Assembly (NCBI GenBank): GCA_963810055.1
Contig: CAWEME010000035.1
Location: 62,001-126,000 of the forward strand
Direction of reading: 5' to 3'
Length of the DNA: 64,000 nucleotides
Origin: REEB95 sp963810055
GTDB lineage: Bacteria; Pseudomonadota; Alphaproteobacteria; ATCC43930; CGMCC-115725
Every line of letters starts with the position of its first letter. The first letter of the stretch is position 1. The notes beneath the pieces are model-generated. The model did no database searches. It saw only the letters and a program-made list of their open reading frames with translations, and was not told the DNA's origin. Shown here piece after piece: positions 25,144-33,909 of this stretch. A program made the position numbers and the translations under genes.

Positions 25144-25848
25144 TCAGAAGATTTGATAGATCTGATTGATCGTGACGGGCGCGAGGCCGCCGCCAAGAGT
25201 GACACTCGGGCTGCTTTGGCCGCTGAGGGTCACGCCTGTCACGGGCACGACCGCGTAGGGTGTGGCAGCGACCGTGTTGCCTTTGGAGCCGAGCGCGTTG
25301 ATCGAGTAGGTATAGAAACCGGCCGCGGTCGTACCGCCGCCGGTCTCCGTTCCGCTCCAGGTGAAATTCTGCTGGCCGGCGGCGAGAGGCCCGAGATCGA
25401 TCGTCGCCACTTGCGCGCCCGTTGAATCCGAAACCGTAACGGTCACGTCGGTGGCGGCTGAGGAAAGATTGAATGCGCCCTGCGCTGAACCTGAGCCGTA
25501 ATAGGTCAAGATATTCCCGCTCACTGCCACATTCTTTCCGACTAGGTTAGCCGCCTGAACGCCAGTTGCGTTGGAGATCTGTTGGCCGACGCCGCTAACA
25601 GTAGTTTGCAACTGCTGCACGCCGCTCGCGGTTGAGAACTCGGCGAGCTCGGCCGCATATTGATCGCTGCTCATGGGATTGAGCGGATCCTGGTACTCGA
25701 GTTGAGTGGTCATCAGTTGGAAGAAGTTATTCTGGGTGAGCGTCTGGTTGCTGCTGCTCGCGCTCCCGCTCGCGCTGCCCGATGCCGACGGCAATTGCGT
25801 TCCGGTGGGAAGCGATGTGACTGTGACTGGCATTAAACTCGATGACAT
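25144..25848 (-). CDS. flgD: FlgD, hook-capping protein
   Basis: A 234-aa protein. Residues ~35-85 contain the FlgD N-terminal signature (NNFFQLMTTQLEYQDPLNPMSSDQYAAELAEFSTASGVQQL). Residues ~115-220 are the FlgD Ig-like/Tudor region (FTWSGTETGGGTTAAGFYTYSI). It caps the growing hook and is discarded on completion. It starts 45 bases after the flgC end, and flgE follows after 26 bases. Confidence 0.93.
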   Translation of the reverse strand: MSSSLMPVTVTSLPTGTQLPSASGSASGSASSSNQTLTQNNFFQLMTTQLEYQDPLNPMSSDQYAAELAEFSTASGVQQLQTTVSGVGQQISNATGVQAANLVGKNVAVSGNILTYYGSGSAQGAFNLSSAATDVTVTVSDSTGAQVATIDLGPLAAGQQNFTWSGTETGGGTTAAGFYTYSINALGSKGNTVAATPYAVVPVTGVTLSGQSSPSVTLGGGLAPVTINQIYQIF

Positions 25849-25893
25849 TTCAAGGCCCTCCTGCGACTAGCTGCTTGTGTCTTTCGCGACTTA

Positions 25894-26334
25894 TCAAATC
25901 GATAACGTTTTCAGGGCGAGCGTTTTGGCCACGTTGAATGCCTCGAGGTTCGCCTGATAGTTCCGCGTGGCCGAGATCATGTTCACCATCTCGTCCACCG
26001 GATTGACGTTCGGCATTTGGACGTAACCGCTGCCATCGGCATACGGGCTGTTGGGGTCGTAGACCGTGCGAAGCGGTTGCTGACTTTCGACGACGCCGGC
26101 GACCTGGACGCCCGCCATGCCAGTGCTGGCGGCGCCTTCATTATCACTGTCGTTGTTGCCGTCGCTGTCATCGATCGGCGCCGCGCTGAACACCACTTCG
26201 CGCGCGCGATAGGGCTGGCCCGCGGAATTGACCGTGCTGTCGGCATTCGCGAGATTGCTGGCGATCGCCGACATGCGCTCCGTTTCAGCCGACATGCCCG
26301 AACCCGAGATCGCGAAAACCGAAAACAGCGACAT
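25894..26334 (-). CDS. flgC: FlgC, proximal rod protein
   Basis: A 146-aa protein with the N-terminal rod motif (SAETERMSAIASNLANADST), the YRAREVVFSA segment, the Asn/Tyr motif YVQMPNVNPVDEMVNMISATRNYQANLEAFN, and a C-terminal ...AKTLALKTLSI. It forms the proximal rod with FlgB and FlgF. Ten bases separate it from flgB. Confidence 0.95.
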   Translation of the reverse strand: MSLFSVFAISGSGMSAETERMSAIASNLANADSTVNSAGQPYRAREVVFSAAPIDDSDGNNDSDNEGAASTGMAGVQVAGVVESQQPLRTVYDPNSPYADGSGYVQMPNVNPVDEMVNMISATRNYQANLEAFNVAKTLALKTLSI

Positions 26335-26344
26335 GGTCTAACCT

Positions 26345-26830
26345 CTATCCGTTTGACGTGGAACCGGAAGACGACCCGCGGATCGCGGTCATCAGCATGT
26401 TCACGCGGCTTGTGGTGAAGGTGGCGGCAGCTTCGTATTGGAGAGCGTTGATTGCGGCCTGGCGTTTTTCGTAATCGAGATCGACGCTGTTGCCGTCGAC
26501 CGTCACCTGGCCGCCGGTTTGATATTTGATCTGGTCTTGAACGGCGGCCGATACTTGCGCTGGCGCGTTGCCGGCGTTGCCGCCGCCAATCTGACGCGGA
26601 TCGTCCGCCAGCAGGAGCGAGGATGAGGACGGAGTCCCCTGCCCCGGCGCTTCCCCGGGCGCCGCGCCGCCGGCCGCCGCAGCCAGGGCCGACGTAAAAT
26701 CGAGGTCGACCGCCTTGAAGCCGGGCGTGCTGGCATTGGCAATGTCGGCCGACAGGACCTGCTGGCGGTAGCCCCGCAGGTCAAGAACGGCCCGGTAATA
26801 GTCGAGACCCGTCGATAATGGGCCCTGCAT
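26345..26830 (-). CDS. flgB: FlgB, proximal rod protein
   Basis: A 161-aa protein with the rod motif RQQVLSADIANASTPGFKAVDLDF near residue 23 and a C-terminal QAAINALQYEAAATFTTSRVNMLMTAIRG helix. It is the first gene of the rod/hook operon, divergent from flgA. The 204 bases between the two ORF starts (26831-27034) hold the divergent promoters, but I could not identify convincing -35/-10 or sigma-54 sites. Confidence 0.94.
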   Translation of the reverse strand: MQGPLSTGLDYYRAVLDLRGYRQQVLSADIANASTPGFKAVDLDFTSALAAAAGGAAPGEAPGQGTPSSSSLLLADDPRQIGGGNAGNAPAQVSAAVQDQIKYQTGGQVTVDGNSVDLDYEKRQAAINALQYEAAATFTTSRVNMLMTAIRGSSSGSTSNG

Positions 26831-27034
26831 TCCTCATCGCTCCCCGATACGACCGCGCCGGCCAGACGCCGCCGCGCTCGCCGACTGCCGCCGTAACCGC
26901 CGAGAGGGGTGGGGCGGTAACAGCGGCAGGTACGGCTTTCGACAAGGGCCCGTTTGGATGGGGAGCGAGAACTTGCCGAATTTTCGTTTTTAGGGTAACC
27001 TATCGTTTTGGGAACCGCAAGAGGTTTTTTGGTC

Positions 27035-27748
27035 ATGGGATTTCGCGCCGGACCGGTCAGCCCCGCCTTCATCCTGCTGGCGGCTATTGTCTTGGCCGCA
27101 CCCGCCAATGCCGCGTCGGATCAGCCATTCGAGGCTCCGGAGGCGATCCGCGCGGCGGTGGAACACGCCGTGGCGGATGCCGTCCCAAAACTGCCCGACA
27201 CCGAGATCGAAGCCGATGTCCAGCCGATCGACCCGACTATCCACCTGCCGCAATGCCCGGCGCCTGACGTCACCGTGCCGCTGGTGACAGGCAGCCGCAT
27301 CACGGCCAAGGTTACCTGCCAGACCCCGTCCTGGACGATTTACGTTCCCATCCAGCTGCACCAGTGGCGCATGGTCGTGGTTGCCGCCACGGCGCTGCCG
27401 CCGGACAAGCCCCTCGCCGAGACCGACCTGACGCTTGCCAGAATCGATACGGCGACCCTGCCGGGCGTGCCCGTTATCGACCCGAAGGATGCCGTCGGCA
27501 AGATTTTGCGCTCGAACGTGCCGGCGGCGGCACCGCTTCTCGGCGCCCTGCTCGAGGCGCCCATCATCATTCACAGGGATCAGCGCGTGAACCTGACCCT
27601 CACGGACGGCAACATCACCGTCAAAACGGTCGCCATCGCCCAGCAGGATGGACACGAAGGAGATGTCATCTCGCTGCAGAACCCGTCCAGCAAGAAAACG
27701 GTCCGGGCGACCATTACCGCCGATGGTGAAGCGGAAATGCATCTCTAA
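27035..27748 (+). CDS. flgA: FlgA, P-ring assembly chaperone
   Basis: A 237-aa periplasmic protein. A signal peptide (AFILLAAIVLAAPANAA, residues ~10-27) precedes the SAF/ChapFlgA region at ~100-235 (PLAETDLTLARIDTATLP, VGKILRSNVPAAAPLL, VNLTLTDGNITVKTVAIAQQDGHEGD, a typical FlgA end). It helps FlgI assemble around the rod. The ATG at 27035 follows AAGAGG by 12 bases. A TTG at 27008 would only add a few residues before the signal peptide. Confidence 0.92.
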   Translation: MGFRAGPVSPAFILLAAIVLAAPANAASDQPFEAPEAIRAAVEHAVADAVPKLPDTEIEADVQPIDPTIHLPQCPAPDVTVPLVTGSRITAKVTCQTPSWTIYVPIQLHQWRMVVVAATALPPDKPLAETDLTLARIDTATLPGVPVIDPKDAVGKILRSNVPAAAPLLGALLEAPIIIHRDQRVNLTLTDGNITVKTVAIAQQDGHEGDVISLQNPSSKKTVRATITADGEAEMHL

Positions 27749-27764
27749 TTTAGCGGAGTTTGTC

Positions 27765-28130
27765 ATGGCTATTTTTTCACCCGCCCTGGTAACGCTACTG
27801 CGTGAGACTAAGGCCAAGATGTTGGGAGGGCGCGAAGCCCTTCTGCGCGGCAACATCGGCGAAATTGCCGCTATGACCCGGGAAGCCGAGGCGCTGTCGG
27901 AACAGCTTGTGAAGCTGGCGCCGGTGCAGATCGGGAGAAACGTCGAAATCGTTTCGTTGCTTACAGATATTCGGCGGCTGGGACGCGGCAATACGATCAT
28001 TGCCAGCGAAATGCTTCGGCATTTCCGGAACGGGCTTGCGACCCTGCGGCGGTTGGAATCCCACCGCTCCTACGGCCCGAACGGAGGCGAGCAGGGAACC
28101 GCCACAGTCCGCTCTCTCGGCAAGGCCTGA
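27765..28130 (+). CDS. Probable FlgN-like flagellar chaperone
   Basis: A 121-aa helical protein beginning 16 bases after flgA, with a GGAG ribosome-binding site. The sequence is a predicted coiled coil (LVTLLRETKAKMLGGREALLRG, EIAAMTREAEALSEQLVKL) with a disordered tail. This fits the size, fold and genomic place of FlgN, the export chaperone for FlgK and FlgL, but sequence identity to FlgN is too low for me to be sure. It converges on flhB with an 11-base gap. Confidence 0.55.
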   Translation: MAIFSPALVTLLRETKAKMLGGREALLRGNIGEIAAMTREAEALSEQLVKLAPVQIGRNVEIVSLLTDIRRLGRGNTIIASEMLRHFRNGLATLRRLESHRSYGPNGGEQGTATVRSLGKA

Positions 28131-28141
28131 CACCGCGCCGC

Positions 28142-29275
28142 TCAGACGCGCAGCGTTTCGGGCGGATCGAAGCTGCCGTCCGACACGGGCAGGTCGGGTT
28201 TTCCCGCCGCGCGATTGGCGCGCAGGCGGTAGACAAAGGCGAGCACCTCGGCAACCGCGCGATAGAGCGCGACCGGGATTTCCTCCTCAAGCTCGACGAA
28301 ACGGTGCAGCGAACGTGCCAGCGGCGGCGCCTCGACGATCGGCACGTCGTGTTCGCGCGCGATTTCGCGAATGCGCAGTGCGATCAGCCCCATGCCCTTG
28401 GCGACGAGCCGGGGCGCCCGCATACTGCTCTGCTGGTAGCATAGCGCGACGGAAACGTGATCCGGATTGGTTAACACCACGTCGGCCTTCGGCACCTGCG
28501 TCATCATCCGCGCCCGCGCGGCTTTCCGGCGGAGCAGCTTGAAACGCCGCTTAGTGTGGGGATTGCCTTCCACCTCGCGGTTCTCGTCGCGCAGTTCCTG
28601 GCGGCTCATGCGCAGATCCTGGCGGTGGCTCCACAGGCGGTAAGGCACCTCGAGCAGGACAACGGCAGTTAGCGATGCCGACGCCATCAGGAAGACGTCG
28701 CTCAGCAAGCCGCCGACCCGCCACAGCGACCCCGGCCAGCCTGAACGGGCGAGATCGACGAAGTCGCGCGCCTCGCCGTATAGCCACCAATAGGCCACGG
28801 CTGACACGCCGAGAAGCTTGATCACCGATTTCAGGATCTCGATGAAAACATCGCGCGACCACAGCCGGCGGAAACCACGCAGGGGATCGAGCCGGGTAAA
28901 ATCGAGCATAATGGGGTGCCAGGAAAACATCAGGCCGCCGGTCATCATGGCTGACACGGCGCCGATCGCCGCCATCCCGACCCCGAACACCGCCATGAAT
29001 TCAAGAGCGGGCTTGACCACAATCCAGGCGGCAGCGAACAGCCGGTCGGGATCGCGAGTGTGCAGTGGATCGATCCACAGCCCGGTGGCGACGATCCGCT
29101 CCAACAGGGAAACGACCAGCGTGCCGCCCCAGAACATGATCGCGGCGCCGGTCATCAGGATGATCGCCGACGGCAGTTCCCGCGAGCGTGCGATCGAGCC
29201 TTCCTCGCGCGCTTTGCTGAGCCTTCGTCTGCTCGGTTCCTCGGTTTTATTCTCGGCGGCCTGCTCGTCGGCCAT
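28142..29275 (-). CDS. flhB: FlhB, export switch protein, with NPDH at the cleavage site
   Basis: A 377-aa protein. Four transmembrane helices lie at ~30-215 and a cytoplasmic domain begins with the basic linker MSRQELRDENREVEGNPHTKRRFKLLRRKAARARMM. FlhB changes export specificity from rod/hook to filament proteins after cutting itself between Asn and Pro of NPTH. Here the motif reads NPDH (28457-28468): Asn, Pro and His are kept and Thr is replaced by Asp. The N-terminal EDRTE-like start is DEQAAENKTEEPSRRRL. It is the last gene of the long fli operon. Confidence 0.93.
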   Translation of the reverse strand: MADEQAAENKTEEPSRRRLSKAREEGSIARSRELPSAIILMTGAAIMFWGGTLVVSLLERIVATGLWIDPLHTRDPDRLFAAAWIVVKPALEFMAVFGVGMAAIGAVSAMMTGGLMFSWHPIMLDFTRLDPLRGFRRLWSRDVFIEILKSVIKLLGVSAVAYWWLYGEARDFVDLARSGWPGSLWRVGGLLSDVFLMASASLTAVVLLEVPYRLWSHRQDLRMSRQELRDENREVEGNPHTKRRFKLLRRKAARARMMTQVPKADVVLTNPDHVSVALCYQQSSMRAPRLVAKGMGLIALRIREIAREHDVPIVEAPPLARSLHRFVELEEEIPVALYRAVAEVLAFVYRLRANRAAGKPDLPVSDGSFDPPETLRV

Positions 29276-29278
29276 GGT

Positions 29279-30058
29279 TTATCCGCCTCTCAGAACGGCC
29301 TCGGTGAGGCGGAGACCAATTTCAACCAGATGCTCGACCGCCGGCACCAGGAAAGGCACGAGCAAGGCGGTCGCCGCGATTCCGGTCCACAGAAAGACGG
29401 CGAAGCCGACCGACATGATGTTGAGCTGCGGCGCGACCCGGGAAATCACCGCCATGGCGACGTTGATGGCAAGCATCGCCGCCACCACCGGCAAAGCAAT
29501 CATCACGCCCAACTGAAACAAGCCCGTACCGGCACCCGCCAGCGCACCCCATCCACTGGCTGCGATACCCGCCGCAGGAGCTACTGGAACGATCTGAAAG
29601 CTTTTGGCTAGCGCCGCGATCAGCAGGAGATGACCGCCGATCGCCAGAAACAGCACCGTGCCCAGAAGGTCGAAGAAATCCGCCAAAACCGGCATTGGCA
29701 CGCCCACCTGGGCGTTGAACAGCGTGGCGAAGCCGAAGCCCATTTGCAGCCCGCACAAATCCCCCGCGAACGCCATTACCGAGAGGGCCAGGCGCATGGA
29801 AAAGCCCATCGCGAGACCGACCAGGATTTGCTCGACCACCAGAGCCGCCGTGCGCCACGACAGGTCAAGCGGCGCCATGGGGCCGGCCATCCCGCCGATG
29901 ATCGCGGCTATGGTCAGGCCGAATGCGACCTTCACCATCGACGGGACGGCGGTGGAGCCGAAGGCCGGCGCGACCGCGAACAAGGCGAGTCCGCGCAGCA
30001 GCGGCCACATCAATTCGCCCATCCAGCGCGCGATATCGGCATCGGTGACGACAAGCAC
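29279..30058 (-). CDS. fliR: FliR, export gate protein
   Basis: A 259-aa membrane protein with about six hydrophobic helices. FliR features include LALFAVAPAFGSTAVPSMVKVAFGLTIA, a QILVGLAMGFSMRLALSVMAFAGDLCGLQMGFGFATLF central segment, and a C-terminal IALPVVAAMLAINVAMAVISRVAPQLNIMSVGF. It forms the export gate with FliP and FliQ. It is nine bases after fliQ and three before flhB. Confidence 0.93.
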   Translation of the reverse strand: MLVVTDADIARWMGELMWPLLRGLALFAVAPAFGSTAVPSMVKVAFGLTIAAIIGGMAGPMAPLDLSWRTAALVVEQILVGLAMGFSMRLALSVMAFAGDLCGLQMGFGFATLFNAQVGVPMPVLADFFDLLGTVLFLAIGGHLLLIAALAKSFQIVPVAPAAGIAASGWGALAGAGTGLFQLGVMIALPVVAAMLAINVAMAVISRVAPQLNIMSVGFAVFLWTGIAATALLVPFLVPAVEHLVEIGLRLTEAVLRGG

Positions 30059-30067
30059 GGCGTGCGC

Positions 30068-30337
30068 CTAATTCCTATCGGCGGCGCGAACGACACTGTC
30101 GTGGAAATAGGTCACGAGCCGCTCGCCCATCCAGGGCAGTATCAGGACCGTTACCAGCAGAACAACCGCGAAGCGCGGCACGAAGCCGAGGGTCAGGTCG
30201 GTCATCCGCGTCCCGACCTGGATCAGGCCGACGAGCAGGCCGGTCAGCAACACGGAAGCGAGCAACGGGCTGATCAGGATCAGCGTTTCGACCAGCATGT
30301 GGTGGGCCTCGAAGGCCAGCGCGTCGCCGCTCATCAC
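30068..30337 (-). CDS. fliQ: FliQ, export gate protein (copy next to fliP/fliR)
   Basis: An 89-aa protein with two transmembrane helices and the family turn GLIQVGTRMTDLTLGFVPRF followed by PWMGERL. It matches FliQ in length and layout but departs from the usual QAATQINEQTLSFVPK core. Its start overlaps the fliP stop. A second, more canonical FliQ is encoded at 39730-40002. Confidence 0.88.
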   Translation of the reverse strand: MMSGDALAFEAHHMLVETLILISPLLASVLLTGLLVGLIQVGTRMTDLTLGFVPRFAVVLLVTVLILPWMGERLVTYFHDSVVRAADRN

Positions 30338-31098
30338 AGGAAACCTTGCGCCAAGGAGCCGATGATCAGCATCCAGCCATTGACCAGGACGAAAACCATG
30401 AGCTTGAGCGGTAGTGATACCGTCACCGGCGACACAAGCATCATGCCCAACGACATCATCACGGCCGCGACCACGATGTCGATCACCAGGAAGGGCAGGA
30501 AGATGAGAAAGCCGATTTGGAATGCCGTCCGCAACTCGGAGGTCAGGAAGGCCGGCGCAACCAGGCGCATTGGGACATCCTCCGCCCGCGGATAGGTCTC
30601 GCCTCCGGCGAGTTTGACGAACATGCCGAGGTCGTCCTCCCGCGTCTGCTTGAGCATGAAGGATTTGAGCGGCGGCTCGGCGCGCGATGCGGCATCGACC
30701 ACTGATATCTTGTTATTGAGCAGTGGCTGCAGGGCCGCCTCATTGACCTGGGCGAAGACCGGCGCCATCACGAACATGGTCAGAAACAACGCCAGGGCCA
30801 CGAGGATCTGATTGGGCGGCGTCTGGGTTAAACCAAGCGCCTGACGAAGTAGCGCCAGAACGATGATGATACGCGTGAACGAGGTCATGGCGAGAAGAAC
30901 GGCCGGCAAGAATACCAGCCCCGTCATGAATATTAGGATCTGGACTGGCACAGTGTAGGAAATGCTGCCACGCCCGTCCGGCGTCGCGATCAGCGCATCG
31001 AGCCCGGATGGCCCAGCGGCATGTGCGATCGAGGGTAGGATGATAAGCCCGGCGACGAGGCCGGTGAAAATCAGCGGCTTAAGATTTCGTGCCATCAT
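30334..31098 (-). CDS. fliP: FliP, export gate protein
   Basis: A 254-aa protein with an N-terminal signal-like helix (LIFTGLVAGLIILPSIAHA), IQILIFMTGLVFLPAVLLAMTSFTRIIIVLALLRQALG, and the family segment TPPNQILVALALFLTMFVMAPVF. The periplasmic loop and the C-terminal PFLVIDIVVAAVMMSLGMMLVSPVTVSLPLKLMVFVLVNGW are highly typical. It is the core of the export gate. It overlaps fliO by 20 bases and fliQ by 4. Confidence 0.95.
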   Translation of the reverse strand: MMARNLKPLIFTGLVAGLIILPSIAHAAGPSGLDALIATPDGRGSISYTVPVQILIFMTGLVFLPAVLLAMTSFTRIIIVLALLRQALGLTQTPPNQILVALALFLTMFVMAPVFAQVNEAALQPLLNNKISVVDAASRAEPPLKSFMLKQTREDDLGMFVKLAGGETYPRAEDVPMRLVAPAFLTSELRTAFQIGFLIFLPFLVIDIVVAAVMMSLGMMLVSPVTVSLPLKLMVFVLVNGWMLIIGSLAQGFL

Positions 31099-31474
31099 TC
31101 GCCTGCCTGGGTCCGCGCCATCGTTCGAACGCCTGTGAGAGAGTTGTGCCGAATCCGGTCACGGATTGTGGCGGGGAGGATGAACCTTCGGGCAGTTCGC
31201 AAAGAAGCCCCACCGCATTCCCCGTCACTCCCAGCACCAATCGGCGCCCTTCGATCCGCACCACGACCAGCCGTTCGCGCGGCCCAACGGGCAGGGTTCC
31301 CATCACGGCGCAATCGATTCTCATTGGCCCACCCGCGCCGAACCGGCGCCGCAGCAGCCATAGAAAGCCGCCCAGCACGAGAACGACTACCCCCATGCCG
31401 ATCAGTAAGGGCAGCATGCTGCCGAGGAATGAAGGGCCGCCGGGATCCGCAGCAAGGCCGCCGAGACCGTTCAT
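31079..31474 (-). CDS. fliO: FliO, export gate assembly protein
   Basis: A 131-aa protein with one N-terminal membrane helix (MLPLLIGMGVVVLVLGGFLWLLRRRFG) and a small cytoplasmic domain containing VGPRERLVVVRIEGRRLVLGVT, the FliO signature. The C-terminus is Ser/Pro-rich. It stabilises FliP during assembly. Its start overlaps the fliL stop as ATGA, and it overlaps fliP. Confidence 0.88.
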   Translation of the reverse strand: MNGLGGLAADPGGPSFLGSMLPLLIGMGVVVLVLGGFLWLLRRRFGAGGPMRIDCAVMGTLPVGPRERLVVVRIEGRRLVLGVTGNAVGLLCELPEGSSSPPQSVTGFGTTLSQAFERWRGPRQANDGTKS

Positions 31475-32004
31475 TCGATCACGAGCTCCGTGAAATAGAC
31501 GTTGCGAATCAGGTCGGCGGCCGGGGCGGCTGGATCCGACTTGCTATTGTCATTCGACGAACCGAGGGCGGTTCTGATCGTGTCGTTGATCCGGCCGATC
31601 AGAACGCCGCGCAGCCGGTCGACTCCTTCTGGCGAGGTGATATCGGCGATCTTGCTCTGGAGAATTTGGAGACGGATGACGTCCTGGATCGCGGGCATCA
31701 CATCCGTCACCGTCTTGGCGGCCGCTTTCCCCCGGACCTCGAGATCGACCCCGAGTTGGACGAAACGCGTGTTCTGGTTGTCGTCAATCATGGTCACGAC
31801 GAACGGTTTGATCGAGACGTAAACCGGCTCCGCTGGCGACGCGGAGAAAACCGTCTGCCCGCCCAGGAAGAAATACCAACCTCCTCCGCCCGCGACCAAC
31901 ACCACGAGCAAAAAACCGAGAATCACAACGACCCGCCGGCGGAACTTACGGACGCGCCGGCGCCCGGGCGAGGGGTCTTGATTGTCTTTCAATTTTCCTA
32001 ACAT
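31471..32004 (-). CDS. fliL: FliL, stator-associated basal body protein
   Basis: A 177-aa inner-membrane protein. A basic N-terminus is followed by one helix (VVVILGFLLVVLVAGGGGWYFFLG) and a periplasmic domain with VYVSIKPFVVTMIDD, RFVQLGVDLEVRG, VMPAIQDVIRLQILQSKIADITSPEGVDRLR and a VYFTELVIE end, all typical of FliL. It supports MotA/MotB torque. The ATG at 32004 has no good ribosome-binding site. The 21-bp motif lies only four bases upstream of it, so a leaderless or later start is possible. Confidence 0.88.
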   Translation of the reverse strand: MLGKLKDNQDPSPGRRRVRKFRRRVVVILGFLLVVLVAGGGGWYFFLGGQTVFSASPAEPVYVSIKPFVVTMIDDNQNTRFVQLGVDLEVRGKAAAKTVTDVMPAIQDVIRLQILQSKIADITSPEGVDRLRGVLIGRINDTIRTALGSSNDNSKSDPAAPAADLIRNVYFTELVIE

Positions 32005-32007
32005 TAC

Positions 32008-32028
32008 CGATTTCCCGGATTTTGTCAA
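32008..32028 (-). promoter_or_regulatory. Shared 21-bp motif, site c (upstream of fliL)
   Basis: Plus strand CGATTTCCCG then GATTTTGTCAA. Read toward fliL it gives TTGACA, a 16-base spacer and TAATGT. It sits in the only sizeable gap (95 bases) of the fliJ-fliL junction, so an internal promoter for fliL-fliO-fliP-fliQ-fliR-flhB is plausible. Confidence 0.45.
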
Positions 32029-32070
32029 TAATAGAATAAGCCATGCGCCGGGGGCACGCAAGTTCTAATC

Positions 32071-32093
32071 CGCCCGTCCGGCACAGCCGGGCG
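32071..32093 (-). terminator. GC hairpin between fliJ and fliL
   Basis: A 6-bp CGCCCG/CGGGCG stem with an inner CGG/CCG pairing lies just after the fliJ stop. No T run follows in the gene direction, so it may be an attenuator or RNA-processing hairpin rather than a full terminator. Confidence 0.35.
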
Positions 32094-32098
32094 TATCG

Positions 32099-32536
32099 CT
32101 AAGGATCTCGCCGGAAGAAGCTCGCCCGTGAAATCAGGTCATCGATTTCGCGTTGGCTTCGCCGTAGCGTCTCTTCCGCTTTGCGCAGCGCGTCGCGGTC
32201 GATCAAGATTTCAATCATCCGCTTGTGGCGCCGCGCCTCGACGAGCTCCGCCCATTCCCGCTCGCAGGCCTCTTCGAGTTGCTGCACCTGCGCCTCTTCG
32301 CGCGCCACCACGTCGGCAACCCGGCGAATGAATGTCGCCACCAGCATCGCCTGAGATGCGGCAAGACCCTGGCGCACGCCCGATTCGAGCTGGATGCGGT
32401 AGTTCTCGCCGTATTGACGGAGCTGGTTGAGCTTGCGCCGCGCTGCCGCGCACTCCTTCGCCAGCACGCCCCATCGGCGCTGTGCTTCTTCGAGCTGCCG
32501 TTCGGCGACTTTTCCTATCGCATGCAACGCCATCAA
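32099..32536 (-). CDS. fliJ: FliJ, export ATPase stalk and chaperone-recycling protein
   Basis: A 145-aa protein that is almost one continuous charged coiled coil, with the FliJ-type YRIQLESGVRQGLAASQAMLVATFIRRV segment and a C-terminal MIEILIDRDALRKAEETLRRSQREIDDL. It acts as the central stalk of the FliI hexamer. The ATG overlaps the fliI stop as ATGA. Confidence 0.85.
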   Translation of the reverse strand: MMALHAIGKVAERQLEEAQRRWGVLAKECAAARRKLNQLRQYGENYRIQLESGVRQGLAASQAMLVATFIRRVADVVAREEAQVQQLEEACEREWAELVEARRHKRMIEILIDRDALRKAEETLRRSQREIDDLISRASFFRRDP

Positions 32537-33894
32537 CCCCCTCCTTGTCCGCCGAGTGTTCGCGAGAGCTCTTCGATGCTTTGTGTGAAGTTGAAATGCT
32601 GCGACATTTCCTGCTGAAGAAAGCGGTCGAAGCCCGAATGTAGCGCAACCGCGCGATCAAGGATCGCATCGTGTCCGGCGCGATAACCTCCGATCGCAAT
32701 CATGTCGCGGCTTTCCTCATAACGCGCGTGGAGTTCCTTGAATTGGCGCGCGGCGGCGAATTGCTCAGGCGAAACAACCGAAAACATGACGCGGCTGATG
32801 GACGCGCCAACGTCAATCGCCGGAAAGTGGCCGCGTTCGGCGATGCGGCGCGACAATACGACGTGCCCATCGCAGATCGCGCGTGCTGCGTCGGCCACTG
32901 GCTCATTGAGGTCGTCGCCTTCGACAAGCACCGTATAGAACGCGGTAATACTGCCCTTGAGCGGGCCGCCGGTGCCGGCGCGTTCGACCAGCGAGGTTAG
33001 TCGGCCGAAAACCGATGGCGGATAGCCGCGGCTCGACGGCACTTCGCCGACGGCAAGGGCAATCTCACGAGAAGCGATCGCGAAGCGTGTGAGCGAATCC
33101 ATGAGCAACAGGACATTGCATCCCTGATCGCGGAAATATTCCGCGATGGTCGAGGCGCGCAGCGCGCCGTGGACACGGGCCAGCGCCGATTGATCGGCCG
33201 GCACAGCGACGATGACGGCCTTGGCGAGAGCGTCGGTCGCGAGGTTACGCTCGATGAATTCCTTGATCTCGCGGCCGCGTTCGCCGATCAGGCCGACGAC
33301 CACGATATCGGCTGCCGTGTAGCGCGCCATCATGCCGAGTAGAACGCTCTTACCCACACCGCTGCCGGAAAACAGGCCGAGACGGGCACCCTGCCCGGCG
33401 GTGAAAAGCGCATTGATTGTGCGGACCCCGACATCGAGCGGCTTGTCGATGATCGAGCGTTCCATCGGGTTGATCGGACGACCGAAGAGCGGCATGTGTT
33501 CGGTGCATCGCACGGGTCCCTTGCTGTCGAGCGGCCGCCCGGCGCCGTCGATCACGCGGCCAAGCAAGGCCTTGCCAACCGGAACCTGGCTCGCCGAGCC
33601 TGCCGGGATAACACGCGCTCCCGCCGCGAGACCGTCGGCGTGACCCTCGACCATGAGAAAGGCGCGCCCGCCGTCGAAGCCAATGACCTCGGCCGGCACC
33701 AGCCGCCCGATGGCGCTTTCGACAAAACAACGCTGGCCGACACTCACTCGGATGCCGCGCGCCTCCATCACGAAGCCGACGATCCGTGTCAGAATTCCAC
33801 TTACATGTGAAATCGGCTCGGCAGTTGCGAGCCGCGCGCGATAGCGGTGCAGCGCTTCGATCAGCTGTTCGTTCGAGGTTGCCGCAAGCTGCAT
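32533..33894 (-). CDS. fliI: FliI, flagellar export ATPase
   Basis: A 453-aa F1-beta-like ATPase. Walker A is GLFSGSGVGKSVLLGM (residue ~175) and Walker B is VLLLMDSLTRFA (~260). The DNKPLDVGVRTINALFTAGQG-type segment, here IDKPLDVGVRTINALFTAG, precedes the P-loop. The C-terminal helical region contains YEESRDMIAIGGYRAGHDAILDRAV. It powers substrate unfolding and delivery with FliH and FliJ. Length is normal. Confidence 0.95.
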   Translation of the reverse strand: MQLAATSNEQLIEALHRYRARLATAEPISHVSGILTRIVGFVMEARGIRVSVGQRCFVESAIGRLVPAEVIGFDGGRAFLMVEGHADGLAAGARVIPAGSASQVPVGKALLGRVIDGAGRPLDSKGPVRCTEHMPLFGRPINPMERSIIDKPLDVGVRTINALFTAGQGARLGLFSGSGVGKSVLLGMMARYTAADIVVVGLIGERGREIKEFIERNLATDALAKAVIVAVPADQSALARVHGALRASTIAEYFRDQGCNVLLLMDSLTRFAIASREIALAVGEVPSSRGYPPSVFGRLTSLVERAGTGGPLKGSITAFYTVLVEGDDLNEPVADAARAICDGHVVLSRRIAERGHFPAIDVGASISRVMFSVVSPEQFAAARQFKELHARYEESRDMIAIGGYRAGHDAILDRAVALHSGFDRFLQQEMSQHFNFTQSIEELSRTLGGQGGG

Positions 33895-33909
33895 TCGCCA
33901 ATGCCTCAG

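Noticed and set aside
26973..27010. Possible fifth copy of the shared motif before flgA (TTGCCGAATTTTCG)
   Set aside because: Only the TTGCC end agrees. The centre and the other half do not fit in either orientation.
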